Positions 17,308 through 25,745 of a stretch of 64,000 nucleotides of DNA are shown piece by piece (within the stretch, counting starts at the first letter, position 1; each line of letters starts with the position of its first letter). The notes under the pieces were generated by a model. That model was not told where the DNA came from. It saw only the letters and a list, made by a program, of their open reading frames with translations, and ran no database searches. The position numbers and the translations under genes are program-made. The stretch is taken from contig NZ_JAHXDN010000001.1 in NCBI RefSeq assembly GCF_019375555.1, forward strand, positions 124,001 through 188,000. The letters are read 5' to 3'. The DNA is from Roseobacter insulae (GTDB lineage: Bacteria; Pseudomonadota; Alphaproteobacteria; Rhodobacterales; Rhodobacteraceae).

Positions 17308-17745
17308 TTATACGGCGATGACGTCGCCAAGACGCGCTTCGAGCACATCCATCGGCTGGGTGGACAGATCCTTGACGATTTCACCGGTGATGACGTCGCG
17401 CAGCCGGTCCGTCAGATGCGCGCGCAGCAGGCCGAGCATATGTGGTCCGGCCACGAGCACGAGCCGTTCGAAGTGTTTTGCATCGAGGGAACGACCCAAC
17501 CGCCTGACAATGTCCTGCGCGAACCGGGTGTCGATGTGAAGCTGCGCATCGCTTTGTTCGACCGCCGCGATCCCCGGCCCGGCAATACTATGCCCGACAC
17601 CTGCCCTGTCCCGCGGTTGGGGCGCTTTTTCGGCACGCCAGCGTTGTTCCGGCAACTCGACAAGACCCTTGCCGGGACCGTGATGGGCAACCACACGCGC
17701 TTCGCGCGCGTTCGCCAAAACAATCCAGGTCACCACAGGTTTCAT
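17308..17745 (-). CDS. Host-attachment family protein (RF1-like fold)
   Basis: The 145-residue product begins MKPVVTWIVLANAREARVV and contains KHFERLVLVAGPHMLGLLRAHL, the pattern of the bacterial 'host attachment protein' family (PF18856-like, distant relatives of archaeal release factor domains). The family name comes from plant-associated bacteria; the molecular role is unknown. The start follows GGGAGC by seven bases; an upstream extension would cross the FNR box. It is first in an operon with the USP gene and is divergent from the FixL-like kinase. Confidence 0.75.
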   Translation of the reverse strand: MKPVVTWIVLANAREARVVAHHGPGKGLVELPEQRWRAEKAPQPRDRAGVGHSIAGPGIAAVEQSDAQLHIDTRFAQDIVRRLGRSLDAKHFERLVLVAGPHMLGLLRAHLTDRLRDVITGEIVKDLSTQPMDVLEARLGDVIAV

Positions 17746-17800
17746 CGTTTGCTCCCGATCCATTCGGTGTAAGTATCTGCCAGACCGGGCCCGGACGTCC

Positions 17801-17814
17801 TTGATCGATATCAA
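17801..17814. promoter_or_regulatory. FNR/FixK-type box TTGATCGATATCAA
   Basis: A perfect palindromic FixK/FNR site. It lies 55 bases from the host-attachment-family start (minus strand) and 59 bases from the FixL-like kinase start (plus strand), so both divergent units may respond to it, including the oxygen sensor itself. Confidence 0.75.
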
Positions 17815-17873
17815 TTGGCGCTTGCACCGCTGGCGGAGCATTTGGCAGGTTACGGGAAAGACTGAGAGGCTCC

Positions 17874-19424
17874 ATGCAACCAGATGGGCAGGAGGGTGCA
17901 TTACTGAACGCGCTGTTATCGACAGCGGCGGACGCAATCATCGTGTCCGACAGCGACGGTATCATTCAGCGCGCCAACGAGGCCGCTTGCCATCTTTTTC
18001 AGTACAGCACCGAAGAGATGCTTGGCCAAAGCGTCAATATTCTCATGCCGCAGGCGCTGGCCGATCTGCACGATGGATTCATGCAGCAATATGCCGAGAC
18101 GGGCGAAAAACGTGTCCTTGGGATCGGGCGCGACGTGGAAGGGCAGCGCAAGGATAAATCCGTGTTTCCGCTGCACCTGTTGCTTGGAGAAACCAACGCC
18201 GGAGATCAGCACATGTTCGTGGCGATCCTGCGTGACCTGACGCATAACCATGCAACGCAGAACGCGCTGGCGCGGTCACAAAGACTTGACGCGATTGGCC
18301 AGATGACCGGCGGGATCGCGCATGATTTCAACAACTTGCTGACCGTCGTGATTGGCAACCTGGAGCTTATGGAAATGCGTGGCGTGACCAGTGGGCAGTT
18401 GTCGCTCATCCGCGACGCGCTTGATTCTGCCGAACTTGGGGCCGACCTTACCGCGCGCCTCATGGTGTTTGCACGCAAGAGCAATCTGCGACCGGTCGAA
18501 GTCGATCTGAAGGACGTCTGCGAAAAGACTCTATCCATCCTGCGACGTGCGCTGGGGTCGACATACACCATCAGAACAGACTTCGCGGCGGATATCTCCA
18601 AGGTGATGATCGATCCGGTGCAACTCCAGTCCGCGCTCATGAACCTGACCCTGAATGCACGCGACGCGATGGGGCCAACGGGCGAGTTGCTGATTTCGAT
18701 TGCCAACATCACGATTGACGACACCTACATGGCACAGGAAACGGATATTACCCCCGGCGACTACGTGCGTCTGTTCGTGAGCGACAACGGTGCGGGAATG
18801 AGCATCGAAGCCCAGCGCCGAGCCTTTGAACCTTTCTTCACCACCAAATCCGAAAGTGGCGGGACAGGTCTCGGGCTGGCCATGGTCTATGGGTTTGTGC
18901 GCCAATCCGGTGGCCACATTACGCTATACAGCGAGCTTGATCTGGGCACGAGCTTCGGGCTCTATTTTCCGGCCATTTCGGGGACGCAGGGAAAGGCCGG
19001 TGGATCAGGCCGCGAGCACACGGAAGACACGGTCCCACCCGGGAAAGGTCAGACTGTGCTGGTCGTCGAGGACAATCCCAAAGTCCGCAAACTCTCCGTA
19101 CAACGTATTCGCGATCTTGGTTTCAAAACAGCGGAGGCCAGCAGCGGCGACGAAGCGTACCAGATGCTCAGGGACGGGCTGCATGCCGATGTTGTTTTCT
19201 CGGATCTGGTCATGCCCGGCAGTCTGAACGGATATGACCTCGCGGCGAAAGCCACTGCGGACTTCCCGCATCTGAAGGTTCTGCTGACCTCGGGATACGC
19301 CAGCGACGTGGTGACCGGGAAAATGTCGCGCGGGCAGGACCACGATATCCTGCACAAACCTTATCGGCAGTGGGATCTGGCGACGAGGCTTCAGGCGCTG
19401 TTGACCGACGGGTCCGGCGTCTGA
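17874..19424 (+). CDS. FixL-like haem-PAS hybrid histidine kinase
   Basis: The 516-residue cytosolic protein has a PAS domain (about 8-125), a HisKA domain with phospho-acceptor His150 in GGIAHDFNNLL, an HATPase domain (NLTLNARDAM, DNGAGM, GTGLGLAM), and a receiver domain from about residue 395 (VLVVEDNPKVRK, Asp in FSDLVMPG). The PAS closely follows FixL: GQSVNILMP, then His66 at the position of the haem-ligand histidine of Bradyrhizobium FixL, and Arg86 in GIGR twenty residues later, at the oxygen-contacting arginine. I therefore predict haem binding and O2 sensing. It has no membrane segment. Its end overlaps that of the response-regulator gene by 34 bases. Confidence 0.88.
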   Translation: MQPDGQEGALLNALLSTAADAIIVSDSDGIIQRANEAACHLFQYSTEEMLGQSVNILMPQALADLHDGFMQQYAETGEKRVLGIGRDVEGQRKDKSVFPLHLLLGETNAGDQHMFVAILRDLTHNHATQNALARSQRLDAIGQMTGGIAHDFNNLLTVVIGNLELMEMRGVTSGQLSLIRDALDSAELGADLTARLMVFARKSNLRPVEVDLKDVCEKTLSILRRALGSTYTIRTDFAADISKVMIDPVQLQSALMNLTLNARDAMGPTGELLISIANITIDDTYMAQETDITPGDYVRLFVSDNGAGMSIEAQRRAFEPFFTTKSESGGTGLGLAMVYGFVRQSGGHITLYSELDLGTSFGLYFPAISGTQGKAGGSGREHTEDTVPPGKGQTVLVVEDNPKVRKLSVQRIRDLGFKTAEASSGDEAYQMLRDGLHADVVFSDLVMPGSLNGYDLAAKATADFPHLKVLLTSGYASDVVTGKMSRGQDHDILHKPYRQWDLATRLQALLTDGSGV

Positions 19425-20167
19425 ACCGTCTTAACGTCGCAGGCAAATGTATAGCCGACACCGCGCACCGTTTTGATCAGCTTGGGTTCCGATGGGTTTC
19501 GCTCGATCTTCTTGCGCAGCCGCGCAATCTGGTTGTCGATGGTGCGGTCCAGCGGGCTCCAATCATGCCCTCCCGTCAAATTCATGAGCTGGTCACGTGA
19601 CAACACGCGCTTGGGGCGCTTCAAAAACACGGTCAACAGCTTGAAATCACCGCTTGTCAAATCGCGATCCAGGCCACCGCGGTCCAGAAACTGAAGGCGA
19701 TCGGGAATGGCGATCATTCCGTCGAAATGGAATTTCTCGCATGCCGCGTCACCCGTCGGATCAGGCTGAGCCATCTGTCCCCCTCCCGTCAGGTCGTTTT
19801 GCCCGACGCGACGCAGAACACTCCTGATGCGCGCGATGACTTCGCGGACGTGAAAGGGTTTGGTGATGTAGTCGTCAGCGCCGACCTCCAGCCCGACCAC
19901 GCGGTCGATCAGGTCGTCTTTACCGCTGACGATGATGATGGGCACCGAAGACACCCGTCGCACGGTGCGCGCCAGTTCGATCCCGTTGTCCGAGCCAAGA
20001 TTGATGTCCAACGTGATCAGGTTGACAACCGTCGTCCGGATAAGGTCGAGAACCTCCGCAGTGGTGCCCGCTTCCAGAACAGCAAATCCCTCGTCTTCCA
20101 GCACCTTGCGCAGGAGGCTCCGGACCTTGGCATCATCTTCGACCACAAGCACTGTGCTTTCTGACAT
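19391..20167 (-). CDS. OmpR-family response regulator
   Basis: The 258-residue protein has a receiver domain with phospho-acceptor Asp54 (ITLDINLG) and the conserved Lys in YITKPF, then an OmpR-type winged helix (RGGLDRDLTSGDFKLLTVFL to KLIKTVRGVGYTF). It is convergent with the FixL-like kinase, overlapping its last 34 bases, and divergent from the FixK-like gene. This suggests a relay from kinase to this regulator to fixK, although classical FixJ is of the NarL type, so this partner would be a different class. Confidence 0.9.
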   Translation of the reverse strand: MSESTVLVVEDDAKVRSLLRKVLEDEGFAVLEAGTTAEVLDLIRTTVVNLITLDINLGSDNGIELARTVRRVSSVPIIIVSGKDDLIDRVVGLEVGADDYITKPFHVREVIARIRSVLRRVGQNDLTGGGQMAQPDPTGDAACEKFHFDGMIAIPDRLQFLDRGGLDRDLTSGDFKLLTVFLKRPKRVLSRDQLMNLTGGHDWSPLDRTIDNQIARLRKKIERNPSEPKLIKTVRGVGYTFACDVKTVQTPDPSVNSA

Positions 20168-20220
20168 TGTCAGTCTCTCCGTAGGACATCAGGTTGGAAC
20201 ACACGTCCAATTGTATCTAG

Positions 20221-20244
20221 TTACTCTGTCGCGGTAAGTGTTAC
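20221..20244. promoter_or_regulatory. Possible response-regulator operator with TTAC/GTAA repeats
   Basis: In the 171-base region between the divergent response regulator and FixK-like genes I see TTAC (20221), GTAA (20234) and TTAC (20241), giving two overlapping inverted repeats, TTAC-N9-GTAA and GTAA-GTG-TTAC. No FNR box is present here. A binding site for the response regulator is a guess. Confidence 0.3.
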
Positions 20245-20338
20245 TTGATACAAAAGATTACAAAATCTCGCAGTTGCAGCATAACCCACAATACCAAGGC
20301 TTTCCAAGATGGACCGATGATCACTGGGGGTTAGCCAT

Positions 20339-21013
20339 ATGTATGTCACGATTCCATCTGACCAAACTGCTCACGCGTCACACACACCACTTGCAAGATC
20401 GACCAGCACAATTGCCGAAACCCAGCTGAAAGCGGGTTCATACCTCTACTTTGAAGGCGACAAGGTAGAGTGGCTGTATCAGGTTACCGCAGGCGTGCTG
20501 CGATTGACACGTCTTCTAGAAGACGGTCGTCGGCAGGTCATTGCCTTCGGATACCCGGGGGATGTTGTCGGCTTCCCGTCAAACGGCCAGCATCACACCG
20601 ATTGTGATGTGCTGGTGGACGCCCGTTTGCAGCCCTATCGTCGCTCCATGCTGGAGAATGGCGACGGGAATCCGACGCTTCACCGGGAACTGTTGCAGGC
20701 GGCGCTGCGCGAGATCAGCGCCATGCAGGACCATTTCATGATGCTGGGGCGCAAGTCCGCAATAGAAAAGGTTGCCTCATTTCTGTGCGTCCTCACGGAA
20801 CGGGTGGGCCAGGATATCGGCGGATACAGGCAGGTGGACCTGCCGATGAGCCGTGGTGATATTGCCGACTTTCTCGGCCTGACCACCGAAACGGTCAGCC
20901 GGACGTTCACGCAGCTGCGCAAAAGCAAAATCATCGCGATCGACAATATTCACACCATAATCATGGTGCGCCCGACTGCCTTGCTTGCCTTGTCCCTCGG
21001 GGATCGCGAGTAA
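20339..21013 (+). CDS. FixK-like Crp/Fnr-family regulator
   Basis: The 224-residue protein has the Crp effector domain and a C-terminal helix-turn-helix SRGDIADFLGLTTETVSRTF, whose recognition helix carries the E-x-x-S-R pattern that reads TTGA half-sites. The N-terminus (MYVTIPSDQTAHASHTPL) has no cysteine cluster, so it is of the FixK rather than the iron-sulfur FNR kind. A GGGGG-containing ribosome site precedes the ATG. It is the best local candidate for binding the eleven TTGA-N6-TCAA boxes around it and would be controlled by the neighbouring sensor system. Confidence 0.87.
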   Translation: MYVTIPSDQTAHASHTPLARSTSTIAETQLKAGSYLYFEGDKVEWLYQVTAGVLRLTRLLEDGRRQVIAFGYPGDVVGFPSNGQHHTDCDVLVDARLQPYRRSMLENGDGNPTLHRELLQAALREISAMQDHFMMLGRKSAIEKVASFLCVLTERVGQDIGGYRQVDLPMSRGDIADFLGLTTETVSRTFTQLRKSKIIAIDNIHTIIMVRPTALLALSLGDRE

Positions 21014-21060
21014 GACACCGTGCCTTTGTCGCGCGCCCGCACCGGATCGCCGCGCTATCG

Positions 21061-21092
21061 CTGTGGTCCTGCCCCTAGGGGTCGGGCCACAG
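21061..21092. terminator. Hairpin between FixK-like and DUF2267 genes
   Basis: CTGTGG (21061-21066) pairs with CCACAG (21087-21092) around the palindrome CCCCTAGGGG (21072-21081). It lies at the convergent ends of the two genes and overlaps the last codons of DUF2267. Confidence 0.4.
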
Positions 21093-21506
21093 CGCCCGTA
21101 TCGCCGACGGCAGGCTGGCGCGGACATCCTCGATTTCACCCGCGCTCAACCGGGCGTTCAGCAAGTCGAACACACAGCGAATATCCTCGGACCCGCGGTA
21201 TTCTTCCGTTTCACCCAGCTGCGTTTCGATGAACCCGATGAAATCTGCGGCTGATCTTTCCTTGATCGGCGTTCGCTTCGGCACCCAGCCTTCAAAGAAA
21301 ATGCCACGGATCAACAGGGGAAGCTGGGCGGAAAACTGAGCCATCTCATCAAGCAACAGATGGTCGCGCAAATGGTGCAGGGTCACCCGGAGCAAACGCA
21401 GCGCACTGCGTTTTGATGACCAATCCAGACGGCCACTCAACTCGTTTATCCAGTCATGTGTTACGTGGGTCGCGCGGTCGATGACTTCCAAACCTTGCAC
21501 GGACAT
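21075..21506 (-). CDS. DUF2267 protein
   Basis: The 143-residue, helical protein matches DUF2267 (start EVIDRATHVTHDWINELSGRLD; then ALRLLRVTLHHLRDHLLLDEMAQFSAQLPLLIRGIFFEGW). The function is unknown; such proteins are often found near stress and USP genes. It follows the membrane protein gene by 20 bases on the minus strand and is probably in the same operon under the box at 22769. Confidence 0.82.
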   Translation of the reverse strand: MSVQGLEVIDRATHVTHDWINELSGRLDWSSKRSALRLLRVTLHHLRDHLLLDEMAQFSAQLPLLIRGIFFEGWVPKRTPIKERSAADFIGFIETQLGETEEYRGSEDIRCVFDLLNARLSAGEIEDVRASLPSAIRALWPDP

Positions 21507-21526
21507 TGCCAGTTCTCCAGTTCGTT

Positions 21527-22708
21527 TCAGTTTTCAATGGGCTGCATGTCGATATCGAATGCCTCGCCGGGATTTCCGATCAGATACTGGAGCACGGCGT
21601 TCGTCATAGCCCCGAGACCCAGAAGCACGAGGGTGTAGTTTGCGACCCAGCCAACAAATGGAATGAAATTCAGCATCGCAACAACAATGAGCGCGCCAGC
21701 AAAAACCAGCAGGCGCGTGATGTTGCCGGGCTCCGCGTCATTGCCGAACCCGACCCAGACGCGCATCGCGACGCTGTAGGCGCCCAGAGCGTATCCAAGC
21801 GTCCATGCGACGATGATGGCCAGAACCACGATAGGCACAAAGGGCAAGCCAACGATGGTGAGCCCGACAATGGGCACCATGCCAAACAGCATCGACAACC
21901 CGATGACCCCCAGCAGCATCGACTGGCCGGGGGCTCTGGCGATGCTCTGCCGCATCTTTTCAAGACGCCGGGGCATGAAGCCCAACATCACCGCGCCGAG
22001 AACGACGAAGAACAAAAGCGAGACGATGAAGCCGAACAGCATGGTCGCGAGCGTTGGCAACACGGGCATTTCCTTGCGCATCTTGTCCCATTCATCCCAG
22101 GCATCCGTTGCGGTGGCTTTTTCGAATATCACCCGGTCCGCTGCCGCCACGCGCTCAGGCACGTTGATCTTCTCTTTGGAGCGGTACGTCAGCGTACCGG
22201 CGATAACGGCCTCCGGCCCAAAGGAAATGGACCGTGCGACGATCCGCGCGTCACCCCTGACAGAAGCGTTCAAAACCACGTCGCGGCCGGTTGCGGTCAG
22301 AGCGCCTGCAACCGGCCCTTCGATCACGACAGTGTTGCCAAACAGCCGGGCATTTCCGCTGGTCTGCGACGCGGCCTCCGTGCGGACTGAGTAACCGGCG
22401 GCAGTCAAATCCTCGGCAGTTTTGCCCCGGACAACAACCGTTGCGCCAAAGGCATAAAGATCTTCGGACGTATTGGCGTTCGATGTGACGTCAAACCCGG
22501 TGACGTGCAAATCTCCCTGTGCCTCGCCGCGCACTGTGGCGGTTCGTGCCGAGGCAAAGGCGTCGCCGGACGTGTTGAGCGTCTCGTCGATCACCGCGCC
22601 CGCAGTGAAAAAATCTCCACCAGTCTCGACCCTGACCGTGTCCGACCAGGTGACCGTGCCGCAAAGGACTATAACAACCGCGGCACCGAAGCCTCGTAGA
22701 AAACGCAT
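21527..22708 (-). CDS. Exported repeat protein with polymer-forming-like domain and C-terminal membrane helices
   Basis: The 393-residue protein has a signal peptide (cleavage after about residue 22), a Gly/Ala/Thr-rich stretch of short beta repeats (GDFFTAGAVIDETLNTSGDAF and similar up to about residue 180) like bactofilin or right-handed beta-helix domains, and then four or more membrane helices in the C-terminal half. The beta region would face the periplasm. I do not know a characterised homologue. It is divergent from Hsp20 with a perfect FNR/FixK box between them, and is followed by DUF2267. Confidence 0.65.
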   Translation of the reverse strand: MRFLRGFGAAVVIVLCGTVTWSDTVRVETGGDFFTAGAVIDETLNTSGDAFASARTATVRGEAQGDLHVTGFDVTSNANTSEDLYAFGATVVVRGKTAEDLTAAGYSVRTEAASQTSGNARLFGNTVVIEGPVAGALTATGRDVVLNASVRGDARIVARSISFGPEAVIAGTLTYRSKEKINVPERVAAADRVIFEKATATDAWDEWDKMRKEMPVLPTLATMLFGFIVSLLFFVVLGAVMLGFMPRRLEKMRQSIARAPGQSMLLGVIGLSMLFGMVPIVGLTIVGLPFVPIVVLAIIVAWTLGYALGAYSVAMRVWVGFGNDAEPGNITRLLVFAGALIVVAMLNFIPFVGWVANYTLVLLGLGAMTNAVLQYLIGNPGEAFDIDMQPIEN

Positions 22709-22768
22709 GGGCTGCTCCTTGAGTTCGAGTGCATTGTGCCTCTCCTACCCGAACGTCCGCGCAACAGA

Positions 22769-22782
22769 TTGATCGGAATCAA
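22769..22782. promoter_or_regulatory. FNR/FixK-type box TTGATCGGAATCAA
   Basis: A perfect palindromic site between the divergent membrane protein (start 22708, 60 bases away) and Hsp20 gene (start 22855, 72 bases away). Confidence 0.75.
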
Positions 22783-22854
22783 TCCGGCAACACCGCGATT
22801 TGTTACCCAAAGCGCGCACAGCTTGGTGCATCATACCAGGAAAGGAGACTTTTC

Positions 22855-23340
22855 ATGCCACGCCACACATTACCCAGCCTGCATTCGGAATCAGGTGGAT
22901 CTCTCTTCTTCCCCTCGTTTCAGAAAGAGATAAACCGGTTGATCGATCAGTTCCGCACCGGCTTTCCAATGCCGGACACGGCTGAACAGCCTGTTTTTTC
23001 AACCCCGCTGTTTCCGGCGGTGGACATCGTGGACACCGACGAGGCGATGGAGATCAGCGCCGAGGTGCCCGGTGTCCGGCAGGAAGATCTGGAGGCGACG
23101 ATCACCGGCGATATCTTGACTTTAAAAGGGGAAAAAAGCTCAGATCACGAAGAGAGCGAAGATAGCTTTCACCGTATCGAACGCCGCTACGGCAGCTTTC
23201 GGCGCCAAATCCCGCTGGGGTTCTCTCCGGAGGAAGATGCGGTTTCCGCCAGTTTTGCCAATGGAGTGCTGAAGCTGCGGGTCGCCAAGCCGGTAACCGC
23301 AAAGGCCGAAGTTCGAAAAATCGACATCAGCAACGGCTGA
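22855..23340 (+). CDS. Hsp20/alpha-crystallin small heat-shock protein
   Basis: The 161-residue protein has an alpha-crystallin domain from about residue 55 (FPAVDIVDTDEAMEISAEVPGV) to the C-terminal FANGVLKLRVAKP, which corresponds to the conserved G-V-L end strand. It acts as an ATP-independent holdase in the cytosol. The ATG at 22855 has AAAGGAGA at the right distance; the open frame upstream is not family-like and crosses the box. It is followed 54 bases later by a universal stress gene, likely in one operon, as in dormancy-type regulons. Confidence 0.92.
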   Translation: MPRHTLPSLHSESGGSLFFPSFQKEINRLIDQFRTGFPMPDTAEQPVFSTPLFPAVDIVDTDEAMEISAEVPGVRQEDLEATITGDILTLKGEKSSDHEESEDSFHRIERRYGSFRRQIPLGFSPEEDAVSASFANGVLKLRVAKPVTAKAEVRKIDISNG

Positions 23341-23394
23341 TACCGGCGCCGGGCACGCAAGCGCCCGCGTATCACTTACAAAAGGACAACCACC

Positions 23395-24234
23395 ATGGGC
23401 GTTAAAACACTACTTGTATGCCTGACAACATCAGAGCACGCCGAGACATTGATGACGTTCGCCGCACCGCTCGCGCGTAAACATGATGCACATCTGATCG
23501 GATTGCACACAGTGGAAGCCCTGCTTGTCTATCCCGGGATCGCAATGCACGTACCCGAACCGGCCTTCGCGGCATTCAATGAAAGCCAGCGGGCAGAATC
23601 AGAAGCCATCGAGGCGATATTCACCAAACACACGCAGAACGAAGACTTCCCAAGCGAATTCCGCCTTCTGCGCGCCGAGGCGGTCTCCGCAAGTGACCGT
23701 ATGGTTGAGAGTGCCCGGGCAGCAGACCTCGTGATTATGGCGCGCGAGGACGAGGCAACAGACCGCTATGACCAGCGGCAAGCACAGGTCCGCGTCATTC
23801 GCGAAAGCGGCCGTCCTGTTATCGTCGTGCCGTTGAATTACGAGGGTCCGACCATTGGCAGCAACATTCTCCTGGGATGGAGCGACACGCGCGAGGCCGC
23901 CCGGGCCGCCCACGATCTGTTGATCCTCGCGGAAGAGGGGGCCGCCGTGTCTGTTTTGCGGGTACGCAGCAAACCGCAGGACGCCTTCAAGGATTCAGAT
24001 GGGATCGATCTGGCGGAAATGCTGTCGCGGCACGGCCTGAAGCCCGCTCTTGAACAACGCGACCCATCGGGAGGCGACATCGCCCAAACCCTGAATCAAT
24101 TCGCATTCGAAAAAGGCGCGGATCTCATCGTGACCGGTGCCTTTGGCCATTCGAAAGCCTACGATTTCGTCATTGGTGCAACAACATATGCGCTGCTCAG
24201 GGAGTCGACGCTGCCGGTGATGTTTTGCAAGTAA
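23395..24234 (+). CDS. Tandem universal stress protein
   Basis: The 279-residue protein consists of two UspA-like domains (about 1-145 and 150-279). The second ends with DLIVTGAFGHSKAYDFVIGATTYALLRES, a variant of the USP nucleotide-binding signature. It resembles the alphaproteobacterial tandem USPs found with Hsp20 and respiratory stress genes. It follows Hsp20 and is probably cotranscribed under the box at 22769. Its last 38 bases overlap the convergent endonuclease/phosphatase gene. Confidence 0.87.
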   Translation: MGVKTLLVCLTTSEHAETLMTFAAPLARKHDAHLIGLHTVEALLVYPGIAMHVPEPAFAAFNESQRAESEAIEAIFTKHTQNEDFPSEFRLLRAEAVSASDRMVESARAADLVIMAREDEATDRYDQRQAQVRVIRESGRPVIVVPLNYEGPTIGSNILLGWSDTREAARAAHDLLILAEEGAAVSVLRVRSKPQDAFKDSDGIDLAEMLSRHGLKPALEQRDPSGGDIAQTLNQFAFEKGADLIVTGAFGHSKAYDFVIGATTYALLRESTLPVMFCK

Positions 24235-24934
24235 GCGGTTGATTTGGGACCGCGATATCTGCCCAGACCGGCAAATGATCAGAGGCACGCCTGGCCAGAG
24301 CGCCCTCTTCAACGCCACCGCCATCCATCTGTAACCCGTAGCTCAACGCAAAGCGGTCAAGCGCGGCGACGGGACGGCGCGCGTGGAATGACCTGCCGGG
24401 CGCATGAACATTGAACCGCCCGGTCAGAGGTTCGAGGCCCCGGCGCTGCGACCATTCGTTGAAGTCCCCGGCGATGACGGTGTGTCCACTCTCATCTGTC
24501 GTTTGTCGCAACAGGTTCAGCTGGGTCCGTCGATCACGACGCAGCAACCCCAGGTGGGCTGCCACCACACACAAACCGGCACCCACGTCGAGGTTGATCC
24601 GCACGGCCCCGCGGGGCTCAAACCCGGGCAATTCCAGCGGCGTCGCATCCGTGACCTGCAACTCCCGGCGCAACAGGATGGCGTTGCCGTGCCAGCCCAG
24701 GCTGACCCCGTTTTCGCAGATCTCAAGGATGCTGTAATCCGTTTCAGCCTCGATCAACTCGCGCGGGATGGCCGGGGGGCGAGGTCCAAGTCTTTTATCG
24801 GCTTCCTGCAATACCACGACATCCGCGTCGAGCCGGTTAATGACCTGCAAGGTCCGTTCGGGGTTGCGTTTGTTATCAAGACCCCGCGCCTTACGTACAT
24901 TATAGCTGCCAATTCGGATAAAAGTTTCTGCCAT
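24197..24934 (-). CDS. Endonuclease/exonuclease/phosphatase-family protein
   Basis: The 245-residue protein has the EEP fold markers: RIGSYNVRKARG, VVVLQEADKR, VVAAHLGLLRRDR, VIAGDFNEW and the terminal ASDHLPVWADI, with all catalytic Asp/His/Asn positions present. Substrates of this superfamily range from DNA to phospholipids, so the specific role is open. The start at 24934 is where family similarity begins; the upstream ribosome site is weak. The gene overlaps the end of the USP gene tail to tail. Confidence 0.85.
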   Translation of the reverse strand: MAETFIRIGSYNVRKARGLDNKRNPERTLQVINRLDADVVVLQEADKRLGPRPPAIPRELIEAETDYSILEICENGVSLGWHGNAILLRRELQVTDATPLELPGFEPRGAVRINLDVGAGLCVVAAHLGLLRRDRRTQLNLLRQTTDESGHTVIAGDFNEWSQRRGLEPLTGRFNVHAPGRSFHARRPVAALDRFALSYGLQMDGGGVEEGALARRASDHLPVWADIAVPNQPLTCKTSPAASTP

Positions 24935-24990
24935 GTCCACTATATAGGAAATGACGCAACCGATTTTAATGCCATGACGACACCCAGACC

Positions 24991-25644
24991 ATGAATATTG
25001 CAAAGAATACCGGCCCCGTCATGCTCTCGATCTGGGCATTGCTCCTGTTCGCAGGACTGATTGCACTGGGATTCGGGCGCTGGTCACTGGCCTTTGTCAG
25101 CCTCGCTACGCTGGCCCTGTCGCTGGTCCCGCCGCTACTCGCCTCGCGCTGGTCACTGACGCTACCCGTGCCGTTTCTCTTCGCCACAACGCTGTTCATC
25201 TTCGCCTCCGTCTTTCTGGGAGAGGCGCTGGATTTTTATGAACGCCTCTGGTGGTGGGATCTTGCCTTACACGGGATCTCAGCCTTCGGGTTCGGCCTGA
25301 CGGGATTTCTGTTTGTCTTCATGCTGTTCGAAGGTGACCGCTTTGCCGCACCGCCGTCGGCCATTGCGTTCATCACCTTTTGCGTGGCCATGACCATTGG
25401 CGGCATGTGGGAGATTTTCGAGTTCTTGATGGACGAAACCTTTGGCCTCAACATGCAGAAAAGCGGGCTGGTGGACACCATCGGTGACCTGATGATCAAC
25501 GCCGTGGGCAGTTTCGCCGCCAGTCTCACGGGATACGTCTACCTTGTGCGCAATTCTGCCGGGCCGCTTGGGCGCGCGCTGTCCGAATTCATCAGCCTCA
25601 ACAGACGCCTGTACCAGAAGTCGAAGGATCGGCTCAAAAAGTAG
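24991..25644 (+). CDS. Integral membrane protein (DUF2238/YjdF-like)
   Basis: The 217-residue product has about six membrane segments. The central motif GEALDFYERLWWWDLALHGISAFGFG and later GGMWEIFEFLMDETFG match the DUF2238/YjdF-like family of unknown function. It is divergent from the EEP gene (57 bases) and ends about 100 bases before the arginine deiminase operon. Confidence 0.7.
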   Translation: MNIAKNTGPVMLSIWALLLFAGLIALGFGRWSLAFVSLATLALSLVPPLLASRWSLTLPVPFLFATTLFIFASVFLGEALDFYERLWWWDLALHGISAFGFGLTGFLFVFMLFEGDRFAAPPSAIAFITFCVAMTIGGMWEIFEFLMDETFGLNMQKSGLVDTIGDLMINAVGSFAASLTGYVYLVRNSAGPLGRALSEFISLNRRLYQKSKDRLKK

Positions 25645-25663
25645 ACCGCACCGCCGCCCGTGA

Positions 25664-25677
25664 TTGATCAATCTCAA
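25664..25677. promoter_or_regulatory. FNR/FixK-type box TTGATCAATCTCAA
   Basis: Complete TTGA-N6-TCAA site 68 bases before the first gene of the arginine deiminase operon. Anaerobic control of this pathway by an FNR-type protein (Anr) is established in Pseudomonas. Confidence 0.7.
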
Positions 25678-25745
25678 TCCCATGTCGTGAATTACGGCCA
25701 TTCTTGTCGCGCGTTGACCCCGTCACTTCGTGAAAGACATCCCAA

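Noticed and set aside
20244-20260. TTGATACAAAAGATT as a possible FNR/FixK box before the FixK-like gene
   Set aside because: The second half-site is missing; it does not fit TTGA-N6-TCAA.
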